Assembly: GCA_017399945.1 (NCBI GenBank)
Contig: JAFQAQ010000008.1
Coordinates: forward strand, 1 to 52,222
Source of the DNA: Clostridia bacterium
GTDB lineage: Bacteria; Bacillota; Clostridia; Christensenellales; Borkfalkiaceae
Length of the DNA stretch: 52,222 nt
Direction: 5' to 3'
The position numbers and the translations under genes are program-made. The notes under the pieces were generated by a model that was not told the DNA's origin, searched no databases, and saw nothing but the letters and a program-made list of their open reading frames with translations. This document shows positions 32,273 through 42,955 of the stretch, piece by piece. Every line of letters begins with the position of its first letter. The stretch's first letter is position 1.

Positions 32273-33258
32273 TAGAGAAGGTTTATCCCCTTACTTTGAT
32301 TTTCCTTAATACATTCTTCCGGCCATACCGAAGATTGTACCTCGCCGATATGCGCTTTTTTAAGGAAGTACATACATATTCTACTTTGACCGATACCACC
32401 GCCTATGGTAAGAGGCAATCTATCGTTTAGAACGTCTTGACAATATGGAGAGGACAACTTTTCCATTTCGTTGCGTTTTTTAAGTTGTTTAACTAGGCTT
32501 TCTTTATCTACCCTTATTCCCATAGAAGAAAGTTCAACCGATATACCCAAAACGTCGTACCATAAAATTAGGTCTCCGTTAAGTTTCCAATCGTCGTAAT
32601 CAGCTGCTCTGCCGTCGTGTGGCTTGCCGTCTTTAAGTGGCCAACCTATCTTATAAAGAAAGATTGCGCCGTATTCCTTTGCAGCAGCGTGTTCGCGTTC
32701 CTTACGGGGTAAATCGGGATATTTTTGTTCTAATTCCTTTGTTGATATAAAGGTTATATCCTTAGGCAAATCATGGGTTAATTGGGGATATTTTGCATTT
32801 ACTGCCTTTGACACCTTTAAAAAAACTTTATAGATAGATTTTACAACCTTTTTTAAGTATGATATCTTGCGTTGGTCTTTGGATATGATTTTTTCCCAGT
32901 CCCATTGGTCAACGTATACCGAGTGTAATCTATCTAAATCTTCGTCTCTACGAATAGCGTTCATATCCGTATAAAGTCCCGTTCCAACTTCAAAACCGTA
33001 TTTTGCTAGCGCGTTTCTTTTCCATTTTGCAAGCGATTGAACTATTTCTACTTCTTTGCCCATACTTAAAACGTCGAAACGAACTGCACGTTCGTAGCCG
33101 TTTAAGTTGTCGTTAAGTCCAGACTCCGGTTGCACGAACAAAGGCGCGGATACACGCGTGAGTTTAAGAGCTTTTGCAAGTTCTCTTTCGAAGGTATCTT
33201 TGATAAATTTTATGGCAACTTCGGTTTCAATAAGACCTAAAACCGATTGATATTTCAT
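32272..33258 (-). CDS. asnA: Aspartate-ammonia ligase AsnA
   Basis: The 328-residue protein is the ammonia-dependent asparagine synthetase, related to class II aminoacyl-tRNA synthetases. Typical segments are [21 protein letters not shown] (hallmark SGLNDNLNG near residue 46-54), [19 protein letters not shown], and [10 protein letters not shown] at the C-terminus. It makes asparagine from aspartate, ammonia and ATP. It overlaps glyA by 4 nt (ATGA) and tcdA by one base. Confidence 0.95.
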   Translation of the reverse strand: MKYQSVLGLIETEVAIKFIKDTFERELAKALKLTRVSAPLFVQPESGLNDNLNGYERAVRFDVLSMGKEVEIVQSLAKWKRNALAKYGFEVGTGLYTDMNAIRRDEDLDRLHSVYVDQWDWEKIISKDQRKISYLKKVVKSIYKVFLKVSKAVNAKYPQLTHDLPKDITFISTKELEQKYPDLPRKEREHAAAKEYGAIFLYKIGWPLKDGKPHDGRAADYDDWKLNGDLILWYDVLGISVELSSMGIRVDKESLVKQLKKRNEMEKLSSPYCQDVLNDRLPLTIGGGIGQSRICMYFLKKAHIGEVQSSVWPEECIKENQSKGINLL

Positions 33259-34505
33259 TGTAATACTCCTTCGTAAATTGGATATTTAGCAATAAGTTTT
33301 TTAACTTCTTCACGAACGTAATCGTATGCCGATTCCTTTTCGTTAATAATCTTTACGATAAGTTCTGCAACTTTTACGCAGTCTTCTTCCTTAAATCCAC
33401 GGCTGGTAATTGCAGGAGTACCGATACGAACGCCACTAGTTACGAAAGCACTGCGTTTATCAAACGGTATTGCGTTTTTGTTGCAAGTGATGTTTACTTC
33501 GTCAAGCATCTTTTCTAGTTCTTTACCCGTTACTTCCTTGTCAGATAAATCTAAAAGCATAAGATGGTTGTCCGTACCACCGGAAACGAGTTTAACGCCG
33601 AGTTCAACAAACTTTTCGCTCATTGCTTTTGCGTTTTTAACTACCTGAGTCATATAATCTTTGTATTCGTCGGTTAAAGCTTCGCCAAACGCTGCTGCTT
33701 TTGCTGCGATTACGTGCATGAGTGGGCCACCCTGAGTTCCTGGGAATACTGCTTTATCAATTAGTTTTGCGTATTGTTCTTTACACAAAATCATTCCGCC
33801 ACGTGGTCCTCTTAAAGTCTTGTGAGTTGTAGTGGTAACGAAATCTGCGTATGGAACGGGACTTGGATGTAAACCACATGCAACTAAACCTGCAATATGC
33901 GCAATGTCTACCATCATATAAGCGCCTACCTTATCGCATATTTCTCTAATACGCTTAAAGTCGATAACCCTTGGATACGCACTTGCGCCACATACCAAAA
34001 TTTTTGGTTGACATTCAATTGCAATCTTTTCAAGTTCGTCGTAGTTAATAACACCGGTAGATTCTTCCACGCCGTAACCTACCGACTTAAAGTATTTGCC
34101 GGAAACGGTAACGGGGCTTCCGTGGGTTAAGTGACCACCGTGAGCTAGACTCATACCCAAAATGGTATCGCCTGGGTTTAGAACGGCAAAATATACTGCA
34201 AAGTTTGCGTTTGCGCCACTGTGTGGTTGAACGTTTGCGTGTTCTGCACCAAAAAGTTTTTTCGCCCTTTCGATAGCCAAGGTTTCTACGATATCTACGC
34301 ATTGGCATCCACCGTAGTATCTATGTCCCGAATAACCTTCTGCGTATTTATTGGTAAGCACGCTTCCTGCCGCTAAAAGAACGTTTTCGGAAACGATGTT
34401 TTCGCTTGCGATAAGTTCTATGTTATTTCTTTGTCTTTTAAGTTCTGCATCTAACCCTGCGAATAATTCAGGATCTTTGCTCATGATGGTTGAAAGGTCT
34501 ATCAT
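33255..34505 (-). CDS. glyA: Serine hydroxymethyltransferase
   Basis: This 416-residue PLP enzyme interconverts serine and glycine and charges tetrahydrofolate with a one-carbon unit. Key segments are [10 protein letters not shown] near residue 30, [30 protein letters not shown] and the PLP-lysine motif [14 protein letters not shown] near residue 226. AGGAG precedes the ATG. It sits 29 nt past the trxA stop and overlaps asnA by 4 nt. Its product, methylene-THF, is also the donor for TrmFO encoded upstream in the same run. Confidence 0.97.
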   Translation of the reverse strand: MIDLSTIMSKDPELFAGLDAELKRQRNNIELIASENIVSENVLLAAGSVLTNKYAEGYSGHRYYGGCQCVDIVETLAIERAKKLFGAEHANVQPHSGANANFAVYFAVLNPGDTILGMSLAHGGHLTHGSPVTVSGKYFKSVGYGVEESTGVINYDELEKIAIECQPKILVCGASAYPRVIDFKRIREICDKVGAYMMVDIAHIAGLVACGLHPSPVPYADFVTTTTHKTLRGPRGGMILCKEQYAKLIDKAVFPGTQGGPLMHVIAAKAAAFGEALTDEYKDYMTQVVKNAKAMSEKFVELGVKLVSGGTDNHLMLLDLSDKEVTGKELEKMLDEVNITCNKNAIPFDKRSAFVTSGVRIGTPAITSRGFKEEDCVKVAELIVKIINEKESAYDYVREEVKKLIAKYPIYEGVLQ

Positions 34506-34534
34506 TTTTGTCTCCTGTAAATAATAATTATTTT

Positions 34535-34858
34535 TTATACGTGTTTTAGTACCATTTCGGATAGTTGGGGTTTGGTGGTTAAACCAACGCTCTTTTCAAC
34601 AACTTCTCCGTTTTTGAATAGCATTATGGTAGGAATGCTTATTATACCAAGTTCGTAGGCTAATTTTTCTAAAATATCTACGTCAACTTTGCATACTACT
34701 GCTTTGTCACCACATTCTTCGGCAAATTCGTGCAAGATGGGCGCTTGCATTTTGCAAGGTCCACACCACGTTGCCCAAAAGTCTACTAGAACGGGTTTTT
34801 CTTGAACCAATAACTCTGCAAATGCAGATTCGGTGGTAATTTCAATTACTTTACTCAT
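34535..34858 (-). CDS. trxA: Thioredoxin
   Basis: This 107-residue thioredoxin has the redox site WATWCGPCK near residues 26-34 and the cis-proline region [13 protein letters not shown] chose the second of two close ATGs (34858): AAGGAG lies 7 nt in front of it but only 1 nt in front of the first (34864). The gene starts inside the last codons of the RseC-like gene (8-nt overlap), so the two are translationally coupled, and both concern thiol/redox chemistry. Confidence 0.93.
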   Translation of the reverse strand: MSKVIEITTESAFAELLVQEKPVLVDFWATWCGPCKMQAPILHEFAEECGDKAVVCKVDVDILEKLAYELGIISIPTIMLFKNGEVVEKSVGLTTKPQLSEMVLKHV

Positions 34859-35282
34859 TTTCATTCTCCTTATTTTTTTGCGGTATAACGCTTAATATCT
34901 CGGTGGCAAATTTATCCGAACGCTTTAACGCTTTGTCTATTAACGGCAATATCGAATACCATACGACTATACTTATTGCGCTTAGTATAAGCATCCATAT
35001 TTCCTTGCCAATTACCGTATACGCGATTACGCCCGATATAAGTATTAGTATAAGGGGTATTAAAAATACCAAGGTTAATGCAAGCATTTTGCCTTTTTCC
35101 TTACACTCCACTATTACTTGATCGCCTTCTTTTGCATTGATAGCATTTGTAGCAAACACTTCGATTGAACTTGCGTTTTTGGGAAACATGCAAAGCCCAC
35201 ATTTGCTACACTCGTCCTTTTTGTCGATAACCACGGTTGCGTTTTTGCCGTGGAGTTTTTTTACGGTTGCAACTTCTTTCAT
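34851..35282 (-). CDS. RseC/MucC-like positive regulator, SoxR-reducing type membrane protein
   Basis: This 143-residue protein has an N-terminal domain with a Cys cluster CSKCGLC (residues 25-31) and two adjacent membrane helices (about 72-92 and 95-115). This is the layout of the RseC/MucC family, which in proteobacteria takes part in sigma-E control or in reducing SoxR with Rnf-type proteins. No such partners are in this window. It is followed by trxA with an 8-nt overlap, so a role in redox transfer is a reasonable inference only. Confidence 0.82.
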   Translation of the reverse strand: MKEVATVKKLHGKNATVVIDKKDECSKCGLCMFPKNASSIEVFATNAINAKEGDQVIVECKEKGKMLALTLVFLIPLILILISGVIAYTVIGKEIWMLILSAISIVVWYSILPLIDKALKRSDKFATEILSVIPQKNKENENE

Positions 35283-35283
35283 T

Positions 35284-36537
35284 TTAAGCTTTTAATAAAA
35301 ATTCGCTTACGTCAGATAGTTTAACGAATAGTTCGCTACCGTCCGACATCTTTTTAAGTTTTACTTCGCCCTTTTCAAGCTCGTTAGAACCGATTACGGC
35401 AACGTATTCAGCACCTATTTTATCAGCGTATTTAAATTGCGCTTTTATACCCCTTCCCATATGGTCGAAGTCGGCAGAAATACCCTTTTTACGCAAGTCG
35501 GTTATTAAGGTAAAAGCCTTTTGGCTTGCTTGTTCGCCCATAGGAGCAACGTATATTTTAACCGTTTCGTTACAAGGGATCTGAACGCCGGTGTTTTCCA
35601 TAAGCATTAAAAGTCTTTCAATACCAACGGCAAAACCTATGCCCGGAACGTCGTTTCCTGCAAACTCACCGATTAGTCCGTCGTATCTTCCACCACCACA
35701 AACGGTGCCTTGCGCGCCGATGTTTTCGGATACGAATTCGAATACCGTTTTGGTGTAGTAGTCAAGCCCCCTTACGATATTGGCGTTTACCTTAAATTGT
35801 ACACCCGCGTCTTTAAGAAGAGTTTGCACGCCTGCAAAATGGTCTTTACACTCGTCGCAAATATAATCTAATATGCAAGGAGCGTTGGCGTTTATCTTTT
35901 TGCAATCGTCGTTTTTGCAGTCAAGCACTCTAAGTGGATTCTTTTCCATGCGTTCTTTACATAACGGGCACAAATCTTGTTCGTGGCTCTTTAAGTACGC
36001 TCTTAACGCATCAGAATACTTTTTGCGACAATTTTTACAACCTATGCTGTTTATATATAGGGCAAGGTTTTTTATGCCTAGTTTATCAAAAAGGGTTTTT
36101 GCTAAGGTTATAACTTCTGCGTCCGTACCGTATCCGGAAGCTCCCAAAAATTCCACGCCGAATTGGTGAAATTCACGGAGTCTGCCCGCTTGTGGTCTTT
36201 CGTAACGGAAACATTGGGTTATATAATAAAGTTTTGCAGGTAATGCGCTAGTATGCAGTCCGTTTTCCACGAACGCCCTTGCAACGCCTGCCGTTCCTTC
36301 GGGTTTTAGGGTTATACTTCTATCCCCCTTGTCGTTAAAGGTGTACATTTCCTTGTTAACGATATCGGTAGTTTCGCCTATTCCCCTTAAAAACACTTCG
36401 GTATGTTCAAAGGTGGGGGTGCGAATTTCCTTTGCATTAAAAAGATTTGCTACTTCCCTTGCGATTGATTCTATATACTGCCATTTATAACTTTGACCTG
36501 GCAATAGGTCTTTTGTTCCTTTTGGTGCGTTTATCAT
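35284..36537 (-). CDS. hisS: Histidyl-tRNA synthetase
   Basis: This 417-residue class II synthetase starts with APKGTKDLLPGQ and has motif 2 CFRYERPQAGRLREFHQFG near residues 105-123 (hallmark FRYERPQAGR), the histidine-specific LDYYTKT and GGGRYDGL, and motif 3 GIGFAVGIERL, followed by the anticodon-binding domain. A cysteine-rich insert at about 165-230 is seen, as in other bacterial HisRS of this type. It lies 11 nt after hslU and 1 nt before the RseC-like gene. No T-box leader is present; the gene is within a cluster. Confidence 0.96.
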   Translation of the reverse strand: MINAPKGTKDLLPGQSYKWQYIESIAREVANLFNAKEIRTPTFEHTEVFLRGIGETTDIVNKEMYTFNDKGDRSITLKPEGTAGVARAFVENGLHTSALPAKLYYITQCFRYERPQAGRLREFHQFGVEFLGASGYGTDAEVITLAKTLFDKLGIKNLALYINSIGCKNCRKKYSDALRAYLKSHEQDLCPLCKERMEKNPLRVLDCKNDDCKKINANAPCILDYICDECKDHFAGVQTLLKDAGVQFKVNANIVRGLDYYTKTVFEFVSENIGAQGTVCGGGRYDGLIGEFAGNDVPGIGFAVGIERLLMLMENTGVQIPCNETVKIYVAPMGEQASQKAFTLITDLRKKGISADFDHMGRGIKAQFKYADKIGAEYVAVIGSNELEKGEVKLKKMSDGSELFVKLSDVSEFLLKA

Positions 36538-36548
36538 TTGGTTTTCCT

Positions 36549-37859
36549 TTATAGAATATACTTTTTAAGGTCTTTGGTCTTTTTGTCTATACCGAACTTG
36601 TTGGTTACGTAGTTTGCGTCGATAACTACTTCGTACCCTGCTTGTTCGCCACCTGCGTTAAAGGATACTTCTTCTAAAAGATTTTCTACTACCGTATGCA
36701 ATCTTCTTGCGCCGATATCTTCGCTAGTTGCGTTCATATCTTCTGAAATCTCGGCTATCTTTTCTATCGCGCTTTCGGTAAACTTTAAGTCTACGCCGTC
36801 AACTTTTAATAAGTTTGCGTACTGCAAGGTTATTGCGTTTTTAGGCATGGTTAAAATGTTTATAAAATCTTCTTTCGTAAGACTTTTTAGTTCAACCAAA
36901 ATTGGGAATCTTCCTTGTAATTCGGGAATTAAATCGCTTACCTTTGAAACGTGGAAAGCACCTGCGGCAATAAACAAAATATAGTCGGTTTTGATTGCGC
37001 CGTATTTTGTCATTACGGTAGAGCCTTCTACTATTGGAAGGATATCCCTTTGTACCCCTTCGCGAGAAACGTCTTGTCCACCCGAACGACTGCCTTTTGC
37101 TGCGATTTTATCGATTTCGTCTATAAAGATTATACCTTCTTGTTCGGCACGACGAATTGCTTCTTCGTTAACAGAATCGTTATCGATAAGTTTGTCCGCT
37201 TCTTCGTCAAGTAAAATCTTTCTTGCTTCCTTTACGGTAAGCTTTCTTTTTTTGCGTTTTTTAGGTAGCATATCCCCAAAAATAGAGCCGATTGCTATTT
37301 CGCCTGCGCCCGGAACTAGTTCCATAGGCTTGGGGTTATCAACTATTTCTATTTCTATAACTTCGTTATCGTAATAGCCTTTCTTTAAGCCTTCTAAAAT
37401 ATTCTTTTCGAAAATATCAGATGGAGTTTCGCCTTTATCCGCACGGCGTACTTCTGCAAGAATTTTTACTAGTCTATTATCTACCGTTACGCCTGCTTTT
37501 TCGGTTACCTTTTTGAATCTTTCTTCCTTTACTAGACGAACTGCGCATTCTGCTAGGTCTCGAACCATACTCTCTACGTCTCTACCAACGTAGCCTACTT
37601 CGGTATATTTAGTTGCTTCTACCTTAACGAAAGGCGCGCTTACTAATTTTGCAAGTCTTCTTGCAATTTCCGTTTTACCAACCCCCGTAGGTCCTTTCAT
37701 AATGATGTTCTTTGGGGTGATTTCGTCCATTTCAGCCTTGGTTAGTTGGCTTCTTCTATATCTGTTTCTAAGCGCGATTGCAACGGCTTTTTTTGCGTCT
37801 TGTTGACCGATAATGTATTTATCTAGTTCTTGTACTATTTGTTTGGGACTTAAATTCAT
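36549..37859 (-). CDS. hslU: ATP-dependent protease ATPase subunit HslU (ClpY)
   Basis: This 436-residue AAA+ unfoldase has Walker A GPTGVGKTEIA near residue 55-65, the family start LSPKQIVQELDKYIIGQQDAKKAV (hallmark YIIGQQDAKKA), the I-domain insert (about 110-240), Walker B FIDEIDKIA and the C-terminal hydrophobic KYIL tail that docks in HslV. It pairs with hslV, 10 nt upstream. Confidence 0.96.
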   Translation of the reverse strand: MNLSPKQIVQELDKYIIGQQDAKKAVAIALRNRYRRSQLTKAEMDEITPKNIIMKGPTGVGKTEIARRLAKLVSAPFVKVEATKYTEVGYVGRDVESMVRDLAECAVRLVKEERFKKVTEKAGVTVDNRLVKILAEVRRADKGETPSDIFEKNILEGLKKGYYDNEVIEIEIVDNPKPMELVPGAGEIAIGSIFGDMLPKKRKKRKLTVKEARKILLDEEADKLIDNDSVNEEAIRRAEQEGIIFIDEIDKIAAKGSRSGGQDVSREGVQRDILPIVEGSTVMTKYGAIKTDYILFIAAGAFHVSKVSDLIPELQGRFPILVELKSLTKEDFINILTMPKNAITLQYANLLKVDGVDLKFTESAIEKIAEISEDMNATSEDIGARRLHTVVENLLEEVSFNAGGEQAGYEVVIDANYVTNKFGIDKKTKDLKKYIL

Positions 37860-37869
37860 GTTTACCCCC

Positions 37870-38403
37870 TTATAGCGTTTCGCAAGTGATGTTGCCGTTA
37901 GTAAACACGCAAATTTCGCTTGCTATTTTTAATGATTTTTTTACGATTTGTTCTGCCGAATAGTCGGTTTCTTGGAAAAGGGCTCTTGCGGCTGCAAGCG
38001 CGTAGTTTCCACCACTTCCTATTGCGCAAATGCCGTCTTCGGGTTCTATTACTTCACCCGTTCCAGATACGACGAGTAGACAATCTTTATCGGCAGTTAT
38101 CATCATTGCTTCTAATTTTCTTGCCTTGTCACTGCGCCAAAGTTCTGCTAGTTCTACTGCTGAACGCATTAAGTTACCTGAATATTTGTTTAACATTTCT
38201 TCAAAACGTTCTGATAAAGTAAAAGCGTCTGCAACTGAGCCGGCAAAACCGAATATTACCTTGCCGTTATATATACGCCTTACTTTTACTGCGTTGTTCT
38301 TAAATATTATAGATTGCGACATGGTTACTTGTCCGTCGCCTGCAATTGCCGTTTGACCGTCCTTTTTTACGGCACAAATGGTCGTTCCCATAAATTGATT
38401 CAT
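37870..38403 (-). CDS. hslV: ATP-dependent protease subunit HslV (ClpQ)
   Basis: This 177-residue peptidase belongs to the proteasome beta-subunit family. The sequence starts [12 protein letters not shown]; the catalytic Thr is most likely Thr7, exposed after removal of six residues, as in HslV proteins with a short leader ending in Gly. GDGQVTM and [14 protein letters not shown] are family segments. The ATG overlaps the trmFO stop by 4 nt (ATGA) and GGAG lies 8 nt upstream. It works with HslU encoded next. Confidence 0.95.
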   Translation of the reverse strand: MNQFMGTTICAVKKDGQTAIAGDGQVTMSQSIIFKNNAVKVRRIYNGKVIFGFAGSVADAFTLSERFEEMLNKYSGNLMRSAVELAELWRSDKARKLEAMMITADKDCLLVVSGTGEVIEPEDGICAIGSGGNYALAAARALFQETDYSAEQIVKKSLKIASEICVFTNGNITCETL

Positions 38404-39707
38404 ATATTCATCTCCTTTTTGTACTCCCGTACACTCTCTAAACTCCTTTGTGCTAGCAACTGCTTGCGCATTGCTTTATCCCTTACCACTCTATCCAAGG
38501 GTGGCAATATACCAAAGTTTGCGTTCATAGGTTGAAAATCTTTGTTTTTGGTGGTGATATACCCTGCAAGCGCACCCAAGGTGGTCACGTTCGATATCAC
38601 CGAATATGGTTGGTTTTTAAGTCTTTTTAGTAGGTATATTCCCACCATTAAACCACTTGCGGCACTTTCCACGTATCCTTCCACGCCCGTTATTTGACCT
38701 GCTAAAAAGGTTTTGGGGTGGGCTTTTAGCGAATAGTCTGGGTTTAATACTTCGGGGGAATTTACGAAGGTGTTTCTATGCATTACGCCGTATCTTAAAA
38801 ATTCTGCGTTTTTAAGTGCCGGTATCATTGAAAACACGCGTTTTTGTTCGCCAAAGGTAAGATTGGTTTGAAATCCTACCATATTATACATACTGCCCGA
38901 TTGGTCTTCTTTTCTTAGCTGTAAGGTTGCATACGCCCATCTTCCCGTCTTAGGATCGGTAAGTCCAACGGGTTTTAACGGACCGAATCTTAGCGTGTCC
39001 GTTCCACGAGATGCCATTATCTCTACCGGCATACAACCTTCGAAAACGTCCTTGGTTTCAAACTCGTGCAAGGTAGCGCGTTGCGCCGTGATTAGTTGCT
39101 CGTAAAAAGCAAGGTATTCTTCCTTGGTCATAGGACAGTTTATATGGTCGCCGTTGCCTTTATCGTATCTATCGCCGAAAAACGCCGATTGCATATCAAT
39201 ACTTTCAAAGGATATAACGGGGGCAGACGCATCGTAAAAATGCAAATGATTGCCCGAAATTTCTTTTAGTTTATCGTATAACTTGCCAGAGGTTAACGGG
39301 CCGGTTGCTATTACCGTGTATTCGTCAAAATCAATATCTTCTACGCACTGACAAACGATTTTTATATTTTTGTGTGTTTTTAGTTTTTGGGTAATGCGTT
39401 CGGCAAAGTCTTCTCTATTAACGGCAAGGGCGTTGCCTGCGGGAACGGAAGTTTGGTCTGCCACGCTTATGATAAGCGAGCCGAGTTCGCGCATTTCTTG
39501 TTTTAATAGTCCTGCGCAGTTGCCGTAAACGTCGTTGCTTTTTAGCGAGTTTGAACAAACTAGTTCAGCAAAGTTTTCATTTACGTGCGCAGGTGTGAAG
39601 TTGTTGGGTTTTAGGTCGTAAAGGGTTACTTGAACTCCGTTTTCTGCTAGATAATAAGCAGTTTCCGAGCCGGCTAGCCCTGCGCCTATTACTTTAACTT
39701 TTTGCAT
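38400..39707 (-). CDS. trmFO: Folate-dependent tRNA (m5U54) methyltransferase TrmFO
   Basis: This 435-residue flavoprotein begins with [16 protein letters not shown] (FAD site) and has the family segment [22 protein letters not shown] near residue 50 (hallmark NSLKSND) and [16 protein letters not shown] near residue 330. It methylates U54 of tRNA using methylene-THF and FADH2, the Gram-positive alternative to TrmA. It overlaps topA by 14 nt and hslV by 4 nt, the common topA-trmFO-hslV-hslU order of Firmicutes. Confidence 0.96.
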   Translation of the reverse strand: MQKVKVIGAGLAGSETAYYLAENGVQVTLYDLKPNNFTPAHVNENFAELVCSNSLKSNDVYGNCAGLLKQEMRELGSLIISVADQTSVPAGNALAVNREDFAERITQKLKTHKNIKIVCQCVEDIDFDEYTVIATGPLTSGKLYDKLKEISGNHLHFYDASAPVISFESIDMQSAFFGDRYDKGNGDHINCPMTKEEYLAFYEQLITAQRATLHEFETKDVFEGCMPVEIMASRGTDTLRFGPLKPVGLTDPKTGRWAYATLQLRKEDQSGSMYNMVGFQTNLTFGEQKRVFSMIPALKNAEFLRYGVMHRNTFVNSPEVLNPDYSLKAHPKTFLAGQITGVEGYVESAASGLMVGIYLLKRLKNQPYSVISNVTTLGALAGYITTKNKDFQPMNANFGILPPLDRVVRDKAMRKQLLAQRSLESVREYKKEMNI

Positions 39708-41859
39708 CTTTTATATACTTACAATTTTTGTCCGAGCATTTGATTTTGCCGTTGACTTCTACTAAATATTTACCACATTCGGGACATTTTTCGCCCGTTG
39801 GCATATCCCAACTCATAAACTTACAATCGGGATATCCCGTGCAACCAAAGAATTGTTTTCCGCCACGCGTACTCATCTTTTTGGTGGGTTTTCCACATTG
39901 TGGGCATGTGCCTGCCGTTTGCGCTATGCTTATGGTGTTTTTGCATTTTGGATAGTTTGAACATGCTAAAAACTTGCCGAATTTTCCTTCCCTTTCTACC
40001 ATTACTCCACCACATTTTGAGCATATTTGGTCGGTGGGAATTGCAACTTCTGGATTAGCCGATTTTATGTTTGAACAGTTTGGATAGTTAGAGCATGCGT
40101 AGTAGTTGCCGAATCTTCCACTGTTTATAGTCATTCTCGCGCCACATTTATCGCAAATTACGTCGGTTAGTTTAGAGTTTTCTAGTTGCTTTTCAAAGTT
40201 AACGTAAAAATCGCCAACTAGTTTTCGCCAATCTTTTCCACCCGTTCCTATATCGTCGAGAGAATCTTCCATTTTTGCAGTAAAGGATATGTCCATTATA
40301 TCGGGAAAATCTTTTACCAAAAAGTCTATTAGCGAATAACTTATGGGGTTGGGAATTAGATATTTCTTTTCGCGTTTTACGTATTCGCGTTTTTTGTCGG
40401 TAAGTTTACTCATTATAACCGCGTAAGTAGAAGGTCTACCTATACCCTTGTCTTCCATATGTTTGATAAGAGTTGCCTCGGTGTATCTTACGGGTGGTTT
40501 GGTAAACTTTTGTTCTTTGCCTAGTTTTACTAAATCTAGTTTTTGACCAACGGTAAGCGGTGGCAATAATGCGTTGCCCGTTTCTTCGTCTTCTTCCTTT
40601 TTACTATCGTCGTAAACTATCGTATATCCTTTAAATACCATAGTTTTACCACTCGTTTTAAGTCCGTATTCGCCGTTGTTTACGGTTACTGCAACGCTAT
40701 CGTAAACGGCTTCGGTCATTTGCGAAGCGATAAATCTATCGTATATTAACTTGTAAAGTTTGTATTGGTTTTTGTCTAGTATATTAGCAACGCTTTCGGG
40801 GGTTTTTCTTAAATCGATAGGACGAATTGCTTCGTGCGCGTCCTGCGCGTCTTTTTTAGACTTATAGAAATTGGGTTTAGACGGCAAATAATCTTCGCCG
40901 TAGTTTTGTTTGATATAATCTAAGGCTGATTTTTGCGCTTCTTGAGAGACTCTTACCGAGTCCGTTCTCATATAAGTAATAAGCGCTATGTTGCCTTGAC
41001 TAGTTTCTACACCTTCGTATAGTCTTTGGGCAATAGCCATTACTTGTGGGGCTGTTACGTTTAGTTTTATAGAGCCGTCTTGTTGTAAAGTACTCGTTAT
41101 AAACGGCGCGGGCGCGTGTGATTTTACTACCGATTTTTTTACGTCGCCTACGATAAAGTCATTTTGTTTTAGTTGTTGTTCTACTAAATTTGCTTCCTCA
41201 CCCGAAGAAGGTTTATATTTTTTACCATTCTTTTCGGTAAGTAATACGGTAAACGCCTTTTCGTCTTGGGGTTTTACGTCGGCTTTTAAGTTCCAATATT
41301 CTTGTGGCTTAAAGGCTTGTATTTCCCTTTCGCGATCAACTATCATCTTCAACGCAACAGATTGAACTCTTCCAGCAGAAAGACTTTCGTTAAGTAGTGA
41401 ACTTGCTATTGGAGAGATTGAATAACCAACCAATCTATCAAGCACCCTTCTTGCTTGTTGAGCGTCAACCAAATTCATATCTATCTTTCTTGGATTTGCT
41501 ATTGCGTTTTTTACTGCCTTTTCGGATATTTCGTTAAACTCTATACGATTGTTTTTACTTTCGTCTAATTGCAAAACTTCTGCTAAGTGCCATGAAATCG
41601 CCTCTCCTTCTCTATCAGGGTCGGTTGCGAGATATACTTGTTCGGCTTTTTTAGCGCTTTCGGTAAGACGTTTGATGTCCGCCTTGCGTTCGTTTGCTAT
41701 TTCGTAGTAAGGCTCAAAGTTAGCGTTGATTTTTATGCCCATTCTGTTTACAGGCAAATCTCTAACGTGTCCTTTGCTCGCTTCTACTTTATATTCGCCT
41801 TTAAGGAATTTTTCTATGGTTTTTGCCTTGTGGGGCGATTCGACTATTATTAACTTCAT
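39694..41859 (-). CDS. topA: DNA topoisomerase I
   Basis: This 721-residue type IA enzyme has the TOPRIM domain (IIVESPHKAKTI at the start, DPDREGE at 80-86), catalytic Tyr296 in ITYMRTDSVR, and SAGRVQSVAL near 161-170. The C-terminus carries four zinc-ribbon units (starting near residues 578, 625, 664 and 697), the last with a shorter cysteine pattern. It relaxes negative supercoils. It lies directly after dprA (no gap) and overlaps trmFO by 14 nt. Confidence 0.97.
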   Translation of the reverse strand: MKLIIVESPHKAKTIEKFLKGEYKVEASKGHVRDLPVNRMGIKINANFEPYYEIANERKADIKRLTESAKKAEQVYLATDPDREGEAISWHLAEVLQLDESKNNRIEFNEISEKAVKNAIANPRKIDMNLVDAQQARRVLDRLVGYSISPIASSLLNESLSAGRVQSVALKMIVDREREIQAFKPQEYWNLKADVKPQDEKAFTVLLTEKNGKKYKPSSGEEANLVEQQLKQNDFIVGDVKKSVVKSHAPAPFITSTLQQDGSIKLNVTAPQVMAIAQRLYEGVETSQGNIALITYMRTDSVRVSQEAQKSALDYIKQNYGEDYLPSKPNFYKSKKDAQDAHEAIRPIDLRKTPESVANILDKNQYKLYKLIYDRFIASQMTEAVYDSVAVTVNNGEYGLKTSGKTMVFKGYTIVYDDSKKEEDEETGNALLPPLTVGQKLDLVKLGKEQKFTKPPVRYTEATLIKHMEDKGIGRPSTYAVIMSKLTDKKREYVKREKKYLIPNPISYSLIDFLVKDFPDIMDISFTAKMEDSLDDIGTGGKDWRKLVGDFYVNFEKQLENSKLTDVICDKCGARMTINSGRFGNYYACSNYPNCSNIKSANPEVAIPTDQICSKCGGVMVEREGKFGKFLACSNYPKCKNTISIAQTAGTCPQCGKPTKKMSTRGGKQFFGCTGYPDCKFMSWDMPTGEKCPECGKYLVEVNGKIKCSDKNCKYIKDAKS

Positions 41860-42951
41860 TTAGTCCTCCGTGATGGTGTGCGTAAGTTGATAAGTGTTGG
41901 CGCTTTTTACGATTACGCCTTCTATTTCCAAAGTGGATAAAAGGGGTATTATTTCAAAGGTTTGTTTATTAACTGCACGCGCTATCTTTTCTATATGCAT
42001 GCCACCTTCTTTTAGCACGTTTATTATAGCTTGTTCCTCGGTTGAATATTCCCTTTTTTCGCTTTTATCGGTTAATCCATAATATTCGATTATGTCTTGG
42101 GGCGTATCCGTTAAGGTTGCGCCTCGTTTTATAAGTTCGTTACAACCTACACCCGATAAAACGCCTATTCCGTATGGTATTGCAAACAAATCTTTTCCGT
42201 ATTCGCCTGCAAACTGCGCCGTGTATAAAGTACCGCTCTTTTTGCCTGCGCTTACGACTAGCACGCCTTCTGCTAAGCCTGCTATTATACGATTGCGTAT
42301 GGGATACATATACGGCTTGGATATAAATTCGGGTGGTTGTTCGGAAATAACAAGACCTGTTTTTGATAACTTTTCTATTAAACTCACGTTAGTCTTGGGA
42401 TATACGTTATCTATGCCACCGGCAATAACCGATATTGCCTTTCCACCTATTTCCATAGTAGATTTTATAACCGTTTCGTCAACGCCTTCGGCAATGCCCG
42501 TTACCAAAGTAAATCCCGATTGGCTAAGGGTGGTGGCGTAATCTTTTGCCGCCGCCAATGATATCGGAAGGCTTTTTCTACTTCCGACCATTGCAAAAAG
42601 TCTGCCGTTTAGTAAACTAACGTCGCCTTTTGCATAAAGCACTAACGGCGGGTTTTCTATCTCTTTAAGACTATGCGGGTATTCGTCTGAAAAGATAGTT
42701 ATAGGGATAACTTCCCTTTCTTGTAATCCACCTAGCAAATGTTTTATAAAATCGATAGTTGCCGATGCTTTTATGGTGTTATAAGCTTGTTCGCTTACGT
42801 TAGATATTATATAGTCCTTGCATTTAGTTATTACGTTTTCAGCGCATAACTCGTTTCCAAGTTCTTTTAATATTTGGTATTTATGTTTATATTCTAAACC
42901 TTCAAAACCGTCTAGCCATATTAAACATAATTGCTTTTTAGTAAATTGCAT
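41860..42951 (-). CDS. dprA: DNA-processing protein DprA
   Basis: This 363-residue protein has the DprA Rossmann-like domain: YAKGDVSLLNGRLFAMVGSRK (hallmark AMVGSRK near residue 118), TLVTGIAEGVDETV, AGGIDNVYPKTN, and PIRNRIIAGLAEGVLVV with GTLYTAQFAGEYGKDLFAIP. A C-terminal winged-helix (DML1-like) region ends the protein. DprA loads RecA on incoming single strands in transformation and is widely kept in non-competent species. It stands between yifB and topA, a common order. Confidence 0.94.
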   Translation of the reverse strand: MQFTKKQLCLIWLDGFEGLEYKHKYQILKELGNELCAENVITKCKDYIISNVSEQAYNTIKASATIDFIKHLLGGLQEREVIPITIFSDEYPHSLKEIENPPLVLYAKGDVSLLNGRLFAMVGSRKSLPISLAAAKDYATTLSQSGFTLVTGIAEGVDETVIKSTMEIGGKAISVIAGGIDNVYPKTNVSLIEKLSKTGLVISEQPPEFISKPYMYPIRNRIIAGLAEGVLVVSAGKKSGTLYTAQFAGEYGKDLFAIPYGIGVLSGVGCNELIKRGATLTDTPQDIIEYYGLTDKSEKREYSTEEQAIINVLKEGGMHIEKIARAVNKQTFEIIPLLSTLEIEGVIVKSANTYQLTHTITED

Positions 42952-42955
42952 ACTG

